This document shows, piece after piece, positions 13,003 through 17,408 of a stretch of 17,408 bases of DNA. The DNA is taken from the NCBI GenBank assembly GCA_900555925.1, contig USMU01000039.1:1-17408 (forward strand). Direction: 5' to 3'. How positions within the stretch are numbered: position 1 is the first letter of the stretch; every line of letters starts with the position of its first letter. The translations under genes were made by a program, and so were the position numbers. The DNA comes from an uncultured Clostridium sp. (GTDB lineage: Bacteria; Bacillota; Clostridia; Christensenellales; Borkfalkiaceae). The notes under the pieces were generated by a model. It worked only from the letters and a program-made list of their open reading frames with translations, made no database searches and was not told the DNA's origin.

Positions 13003-13860
13003 TCATCCTTCTGCTTCCTCTAATTTTTCGTTGTAAACGGCCTTTACCTTTCCGATTGTCTTTGAATCCAACAGCACATAGCGTTCGAACAGTCCCGAAA
13101 AGGGAGGCTTCACGTCGAAGATTTCGGAAAAGTGCGCTGAGGCAATTACCTTTACCCCACCGAAAATCGCCCTTTCGACAGCCGAACAATCGGCGGCGGA
13201 CAGCTCGTCCGTAATCATGATATCCGGCCGCATGGCGCGGATTCCAGCCTCGAAAGCAGTAGCTTTATCCGCATACAGCAAAACGTCGCTGGTCGCGCCC
13301 GTATCTCCCGCGGAAATTTCCCCGCGCTCGTCGCAAATCAGGATGTTTTTTCCCGTAGTTTCGCTCAGTGTCCTGCTTAAATCGCGCAATATCGTCGTCT
13401 TTCCGATACCCGGCGGAGACATAACCAATACGCTTCTGAGCTTGTCGGAAAGGCACCGCCGATAGATTTCCCGACCGCAGCCTATAATTTCATGCGGAAC
13501 GCGAATACAAAGAGAGGTAAAATCCCTGATTGCCAGAGCCTTTCCCTTTTCAAAGACGTATTGTCCCGCAAGCCCGATGCGTTCCCCGTATTCTCCCGTA
13601 ATAAATCCGCGTTTGATTTGTTCTTCCACCGAATAGACGGAAAAACGTCCCGCGGAAAAGACGGTGTCCCCGATTTCCGCCAAAGACGGGCATAGGGCGG
13701 CAGACGGCTTTTCGACCAACCCGTAAGCGCCGAGGCAGCGATATTTCCCCTCGTAATTTACAGTGACGGGACGTCCCGCTCTGAGGCGGATTTCATACAC
13801 GCGGTTGAGATTGACGTGCCTGAGCGCCTCTTTGATATTGTCCGGGAGAAATTCCAACAT
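13003..13860 (-). CDS. spoIIIAA: Stage III sporulation protein AA (ATPase)
   Basis: The cytoplasmic secretion-type ATPase of the SpoIIIA channel, needed in the mother cell to sustain forespore gene expression. It has 285 residues. The N-terminal domain has VYEIRLRAGRPV (21-32) and GRIGLAG-like RIGLAGQ (94-100). The RecA-like domain has Walker A SPPGIGKTT (148-156), Walker B LICDERGEI (174-182) and a second acidic strand PDIMITDEL (212-220). A final ASAH (240-243) sits where a sensor is expected. All nucleotide-binding residues look intact. No Shine-Dalgarno precedes the ATG. A CATATAAT element ends 8 bases before it, so the message may be leaderless. It is the first gene of the operon, 112 bases after htpG and separated from it by a terminator. 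Confidence 0.95.
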   Translation of the reverse strand: MLEFLPDNIKEALRHVNLNRVYEIRLRAGRPVTVNYEGKYRCLGAYGLVEKPSAALCPSLAEIGDTVFSAGRFSVYSVEEQIKRGFITGEYGERIGLAGQYVFEKGKALAIRDFTSLCIRVPHEIIGCGREIYRRCLSDKLRSVLVMSPPGIGKTTILRDLSRTLSETTGKNILICDERGEISAGDTGATSDVLLYADKATAFEAGIRAMRPDIMITDELSAADCSAVERAIFGGVKVIASAHFSEIFDVKPPFSGLFERYVLLDSKTIGKVKAVYNEKLEEAEG

Positions 13861-13868
13861 TTGTTATC

Positions 13869-13897
13869 ATTATATGCGGCGGCTTGTCCCGATAGAA
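13869..13897 (-). promoter_or_regulatory. Candidate sigma-E-like promoter of the spoIIIA operon
   Basis: Minus strand: CATATAAT at 13869-13876, one mismatch from the Bacillus sigma-E -10 (CATACAAT). A weak TTCTATC lies 14 bases upstream at 13891-13897. The spoIIIA operon is sigma-E controlled in Bacillus. The element also contains TATAAT, so sigma-A recognition cannot be excluded. Only about 50 bases lie between the htpG terminator and the spoIIIAA ATG, so a dedicated promoter must be in this stretch. Confidence 0.5.
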
Positions 13898-13910
13898 CAC
13901 AGGAAAAAGA

Positions 13911-13943
13911 AAAAAGCACCCTTCGACAAGAAAGGTGCTTTTT
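13911..13943 (-). terminator. Intrinsic terminator of htpG
   Basis: Minus strand: AAAAAGCACCTTTC, loop TTGTC, GAAGGGTGCTTTTT. This is a 14-bp stem with one G-U wobble in the RNA, followed by a T-rich tract (TTTTTTC then TTTTT). It lies about 30 bases after the htpG stop. The A-rich 5' flank makes it potentially bidirectional. Confidence 0.9.
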
Positions 13944-13972
13944 CTTAAAATTTATAGGAGGTTCTGTAAAGG

Positions 13973-15871
13973 TTATTTCGTGTAATCGGAAAGGAGCTGC
14001 GTACTCTTTTCCACAAAGTCGGAAAGTTCTTCGGGCGTGAGTTTCTTATAGCCGAGCATCGCCAAATAATAAATCTGATTGACGATAAATTTCTGCTTTT
14101 CTTCCGCCTGTCCCGTAAGCCCCGCCACGATGGGATTGGAAAGATTTAGAACGAGCGTCGCGTTCTTCATGGTATCCGCTTCGCTCATGCCGTAAAAGCT
14201 GTTCATTTCCGACATTCTGCGCATAAATTCTTCCACGGTGATAATGGCGGGAATATTTCCGTTTTTGAATTTTTCCGCTTTTACGGAAATATCCTTATTG
14301 GCAAGATTGTTTTTGAAAAGCTCTATCAAATCTTTATGCTCCTCTTCTTTTACTTCTTCGCCGCTCTTCAATGCGCCGTCTACGTCCGCGTCGATACGTA
14401 CGAAACGGCATTTTCCGGGATTCTTATATTCTATATAGCTGATAAAATGAGGATCGATAAACGTATCGCATACGATGGCGTCGAGCCCCGCCTCTTTGAA
14501 CAAGGCGATGTACTGAGCCTGCTGCGCTTCGTCAGATACGTAATAAACGGCTTTAGGCTGTACCCCTTTCCCTGCGTCCTCGTCGCTGACCTCCTCGCCG
14601 AGAAAATCATTTAACGGCTTGTAGTCGCCTTCCAGGTTCTTGAAGATGACGATATCCTTTACTTTATCGTAAAATTCGTCGTCTTTCAGACAGCCGAACT
14701 TGATAAAGGTCGCAATATCTTTCCAGCATTCGTTATAGCGTTCTCTTTCGTTATTGAAAAGCGCCGTCAGCTTATCCGCAACTTTTTTAGTGATGTGTTT
14801 GGAAATCTTTTGTACCTGTCTGTCGTTTTGCAGGAAACTCCTCGAAACGTTGAGCGGAATATCGGGACAATCGATGACGCCGTTCAAAAGCATGAGGAAC
14901 TCGGGGATCACTTCCTTAATGTTATCCGCGATGAATACCTGATTGCAATAAAGTTTCACCTGTCCCTTTTCGAGCTGTACCTGCTGTTTTTTCACCTTAG
15001 GGAAATATAAAATGCCTTTCAGGCGAAACGGATAATCCATATTGAGGTGAATCCAGAAAAGAGGTTCGTTATAGTCCATGAATGTATCCCGATAGAAATC
15101 TTTATATTCTTCGGGCGTACACTCTTTCGGGTCTTTCAGATACAGCGGAGCCGTATTATTGATGGGTTTGTCTTTGACTTCTTCCTTTTTCTCGTCGCCC
15201 TCTTTCTTGTTTTCGGCCGCCTTGTCGTCCGACTTCTTTTCTTCTCCTTTCGGATTGAGATAGATATTATAAGGCATGAAAGAGCAGTATTTTCTGAGAA
15301 GCTCCCGAATCCTGTATTCTTTCAGAAATTCCTCTTCGCCTTCGGCGAGGTGCATGACGATTTTCGTACCGCGGGAAGTCTTGTCCGTCTCGGAAAGCGT
15401 GTAGGTAGAATTACCATCCGATTCCCATTTTACAGCCGGTTCGTCCTTATAGCTCTTCGTGTAGATTTCCACGTTTTCGGAAACCATGTAAGCGGAATAA
15501 AAACCGAGTCCGAAATGTCCGATAATGCCGTCGCCGGAAGCGTTCTCATATTTTTGAAGGAAATCTTCCGCGCCCGAAAACGCTATCTGCGTGATATATT
15601 TTTCTACCTCATCCGCGGTCATGCCGATACCGTTATCCTGAACCGTGAGAGTCTTGGCTTTTTCGTCTACAAAGACGTCGATACGATATTCTTCGTCGGG
15701 CTCCGCCTTGGCTTCGCCCATCTCGACGAGCTTTTTGAACTTCGTGATTGCGTCTACGCCGTTGGCGACGATTTCGCGGAGGAAGATATCCTTATCGGAA
15801 TAAAGCCATTTTTTTATAATGGGCATCATATTTTCGCTTGAAATTTTAATGTTTCCCTGTTTTTCTTCCAT
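13973..15871 (-). CDS. htpG: Molecular chaperone HtpG (Hsp90 family)
   Basis: A cytoplasmic ATP-driven dimeric chaperone. It has 632 residues, a typical bacterial length. The N-terminal GHKL ATPase domain has FLREIVANGVDAITK (30-44), holding the catalytic Glu (E33) and Mg-binding Asn (N37); the usual SNASDA reads ANGVDA. DNGIGM (79-84) and GHFGLGFYSAYMVSE (118-132) complete the nucleotide pocket and lid. A highly charged linker lies at about 208-236 (EEKKSDDKAAENKKEGDEKK), longer than is usual for bacterial HtpG and more like the eukaryotic charged linker in composition. The middle domain carries SRSFLQNDRQVQKISKHITK, and a C-terminal dimerisation domain follows. AAGGAG lies 9 bases before the ATG. 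The gene is flanked by terminators, so it is a single-gene unit. No CIRCE operator was seen. Confidence 0.96.
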   Translation of the reverse strand: MEEKQGNIKISSENMMPIIKKWLYSDKDIFLREIVANGVDAITKFKKLVEMGEAKAEPDEEYRIDVFVDEKAKTLTVQDNGIGMTADEVEKYITQIAFSGAEDFLQKYENASGDGIIGHFGLGFYSAYMVSENVEIYTKSYKDEPAVKWESDGNSTYTLSETDKTSRGTKIVMHLAEGEEEFLKEYRIRELLRKYCSFMPYNIYLNPKGEEKKSDDKAAENKKEGDEKKEEVKDKPINNTAPLYLKDPKECTPEEYKDFYRDTFMDYNEPLFWIHLNMDYPFRLKGILYFPKVKKQQVQLEKGQVKLYCNQVFIADNIKEVIPEFLMLLNGVIDCPDIPLNVSRSFLQNDRQVQKISKHITKKVADKLTALFNNERERYNECWKDIATFIKFGCLKDDEFYDKVKDIVIFKNLEGDYKPLNDFLGEEVSDEDAGKGVQPKAVYYVSDEAQQAQYIALFKEAGLDAIVCDTFIDPHFISYIEYKNPGKCRFVRIDADVDGALKSGEEVKEEEHKDLIELFKNNLANKDISVKAEKFKNGNIPAIITVEEFMRRMSEMNSFYGMSEADTMKNATLVLNLSNPIVAGLTGQAEEKQKFIVNQIYYLAMLGYKKLTPEELSDFVEKSTQLLSDYTK

Positions 15872-15908
15872 AATTGAAATCTCCTTTTCCGAGGTAATTT
15901 TTATAACG

Positions 15909-15914
15909 ATTATA
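15909..15914 (-). promoter_or_regulatory. Possible -10 element for htpG
   Basis: TATAAT (minus strand) about 37 bases before the htpG ATG, inside a run of alternating T/A. No recognisable -35 lies 16-18 bases upstream; that position falls in the preceding terminator stem. A unit bounded by terminators needs a promoter here, and this is the best candidate. Confidence 0.45.
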
Positions 15915-15923
15915 TATAAACAG

Positions 15924-15960
15924 AAAAGTCTGCTTTTAATCGTATCAAAAGCAGACTTTT
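15924..15960 (-). terminator. Intrinsic terminator after the IspH-S1 gene
   Basis: A perfect 14-bp stem AAAAGTCTGCTTTT / AAAAGCAGACTTTT with a 9-base loop, with T residues at the 3' end. It is symmetric enough to work in both directions. A second small hairpin (15985-16002, 7-bp A/T stem with a 4-base loop and T-run) overlaps the stop codon just upstream and may add to it. Confidence 0.85.
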
Positions 15961-15990
15961 TATCTATTTCAAAGTATTGTTTGAAAAAAC

Positions 15991-17408
15991 TCAGGAGTTT
16001 TTAAGCATTTCGGCGATGGAAGCTCCGCCGATACCGCCTTCGTTCCATTCGGTATATTCGTCCGCAGGTCTGTCCTTGGAGAACTTTTTCGCTCTGCCTT
16101 CGGATTCGCCTCTTGCGGCTCTCGGACGTCTTTCGAGATTTTCAGGCTTGGGTTCCAACGCCTTGATGGAAAGCGTCATCTTTTTTTCTGCACAATCAAG
16201 CTTCAAAATTTTTGCATCGATTTCTTCCCCGATCGTCAAAGCTGTCGTCGGATTCTCTAAAAACTCGTGAGAAATCTGAGAAACGTGAACGAGACCGTCG
16301 ATGCCTTTTTCCACTTCGATAAACGCGCCGAAAGGAACGATTCTGACAACTTTGCCGTGAATGACGTCGCCTTCCGCATACTTATCGGCAGCAAGGTCCC
16401 AAGGCTGCGGCTGAAGCTGTTTATAGCCGATAGAAACTTTCTTCGCTTCGGTATCGATTTTCAAAACCTTGAACTGATACTTCTTGCCGATTTCCAATAC
16501 GTCGGTGACGGCTTTTACCCCCGTCCAGGAAAGATCGGAAATGTGAGCGAGGCAGTCGAATCCGTTCACCGATACGAAAGCGCCGAAGGATGTGACCCTT
16601 TCCACTTTCCCTTCCACGATATCGTCGACGTGAATGTTTGCGAAAAATTCGGCTTCTTTTGCCGCTTTCGCAGCCTCTCTCGCGGCCTTTTCTTCCTCGA
16701 TGATGACGCGCTGAGAAGCGATGATTTCCTTTCTTCTCTCCGTCTTGATCTCGAGCATTTTAAGACGCAGCTTCTTTCCCACATATTTTTCGAGTTCCTT
16801 TACATAACCCGAACGGATTTCCCTTGCGGGAACAAATACCGTATAGGAACCGAGCTCGCCCGTAAGACCGCCCTTATTGTATCCCGTGCAGGGAATATCG
16901 AACTCTTTACCTGCTTCGATATCCGCGAGCATAGCTTCCTCTTCCTTGACCTTCTTGATCATTTTCTGAGAGAGCTTGACGGGATTCACGGACACGACCA
17001 TCAATTCGATTTCCTCGCCGACCTTGGCCGCGAAATCGTCTTTATTATAATTTTCGCAGTCCACTTCGTCTTTATCGAGAATCACTTCCTTCTTTGCGAG
17101 AGGGAGCAATACCGCAATTCCCGAATCGTCCGCCGACGAAATCGTAGCCGTAATCAGCTGTCCTTTTTTGAACTTCGGCTGATTGTCCATGTTCGCGACA
17201 ACTTCTTCCATCGTCGCTTTTGCTTCTGTTTCCATTCCTTCCATCTTTAAGAGAACCTCCTGAGTTTGCGCGTTAGGGGTGCTGGCACCCGTAACAATAC
17301 CTACCTTTTTAAATCTTTTGATTTTATGATAATCAAGATCGTCTGAATTCCGCATACGGAACACATTGGAACAATACTTCGCACAGATATCGTACAGCTT
17401 GTTGGTAT
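15991..17408 (-). CDS. ispH-rpsA: IspH-ribosomal protein S1 fusion, 5' end beyond the window
   Basis: The frame is open to the right edge, so the start is outside; 471 residues are visible. Residues 1-57 are the C-terminal end of 4-hydroxy-3-methylbut-2-enyl diphosphate reductase: TNKLYDICAKYC, then VGIVTGASTPNAQTQEVL (35-52), the family's GASTP signature. IspH is the [4Fe-4S] enzyme completing the MEP pathway. After an acidic linker come four S1 (OB-fold) repeats at about 79-152 (degenerate), 167-235, 258-332 and 343-416. The last two have clear GKVERVTSFGAFVSV and GKVVRIVPFGAFIEV cores. An Ala/Glu/Lys helix (236-256) separates repeats 2 and 3. A basic Arg-rich tail ends in EWNEGGIGGASIAEMLKNS. 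S1 proteins bind mRNA on the 30S subunit. Fusions of this kind are known in Clostridia. An internal GTG at 17364 is not the real start. Confidence 0.92.
   Translation of the reverse strand, partial: TNKLYDICAKYCSNVFRMRNSDDLDYHKIKRFKKVGIVTGASTPNAQTQEVLLKMEGMETEAKATMEEVVANMDNQPKFKKGQLITATISSADDSGIAVLLPLAKKEVILDKDEVDCENYNKDDFAAKVGEEIELMVVSVNPVKLSQKMIKKVKEEEAMLADIEAGKEFDIPCTGYNKGGLTGELGSYTVFVPAREIRSGYVKELEKYVGKKLRLKMLEIKTERRKEIIASQRVIIEEEKAAREAAKAAKEAEFFANIHVDDIVEGKVERVTSFGAFVSVNGFDCLAHISDLSWTGVKAVTDVLEIGKKYQFKVLKIDTEAKKVSIGYKQLQPQPWDLAADKYAEGDVIHGKVVRIVPFGAFIEVEKGIDGLVHVSQISHEFLENPTTALTIGEEIDAKILKLDCAEKKMTLSIKALEPKPENLERRPRAARGESEGRAKKFSKDRPADEYTEWNEGGIGGASIAEMLKNS

Noticed and set aside
15047..15841. 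Plus-strand open frame of over 260 codons opposite htpG
   Set aside because: Antisense to conserved HtpG motifs, with no Shine-Dalgarno or family signature.
15872..15990. CIRCE-type operator before htpG
   Set aside because: The inverted repeat there is AAAAGTCTGCTTTT-based, unrelated to the TTAGCACTC / GAGTGCTAA operator; it fits a terminator instead.
16267..17250. Plus-strand open frame of over 300 codons opposite the IspH-S1 gene
   Set aside because: Fully antisense to clear S1 repeats; its composition (many His, Phe, Arg) is that of a mirrored highly charged coding strand.

Overview
The window reads as a core chromosomal stretch of an endospore-forming member of the Bacillota, most likely a Clostridia lineage. 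This rests on three things: a complete spoIIIAA-AH operon plus spoIVB, gene order closely matching the Bacillus/Clostridium spoIIIA-nusB-folD-ispA-dxs-tlyA-argR-recN-spoIVB block, and an IspH-ribosomal protein S1 fusion, an arrangement known mainly from Clostridia. G+C is intermediate, somewhat under 50% by eye. I see no mobile element, tRNA, rRNA, CRISPR array or phage gene. Every supported gene lies on the minus strand, so transcription runs from high to low coordinates.

Layout in transcription order. (1) 17408-15991: the C-terminal end of IspH fused to an S1-type protein with four S1 repeats, closed by a strong hairpin terminator at 15924-15960. (2) 15871-13973: htpG (Hsp90) as a single-gene unit with a possible promoter at its 5' side and an intrinsic terminator at 13911-13943. 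(3) 13860-9214: the eight-gene spoIIIA operon, encoding the mother-cell half of the feeding-tube (A-Q) channel. Its genes mostly overlap or abut. A sigma-E-like -10 element lies immediately before the first start codon. (4) 9071-811: from an extended -10 promoter at 9106-9134 comes an Asp23/YqhY-family gene, then nusB, folD, ispA, dxs, tlyA, nadK, argR, recN and spoIVB. SpoIVB is cut by the left edge. No gap between genes exceeds about 142 bases.

How the genes work together. The spoIIIA products, with forespore SpoIIQ (not here), build the channel needed for late forespore gene expression. SpoIVB is the forespore-secreted protease that triggers pro-sigma-K processing. Dxs and IspH are the first and last enzymes of the MEP isoprenoid pathway, and IspA makes farnesyl diphosphate from its products. 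FolD and NadK supply one-carbon and NADP pools. NusB and TlyA act in rRNA transcription and rRNA methylation. ArgR and RecN are the usual regulator and repair partners of this cluster.

The region is largely ordinary, and I do not see a new multi-gene system. The points most worth a second look are: a very short SpoIIIAG that appears to lack the beta-insertion which interrupts the ring-building motif in Bacillus; a spoIIIAD reading frame whose conserved N-terminus has no ATG, GTG or TTG start; a spoIIIA promoter packed so close to the start codon that the mRNA may be leaderless; a compact Dxs with altered active-site flanks; and the absence of accBC and xseAB from a block that otherwise keeps its ancestral order.
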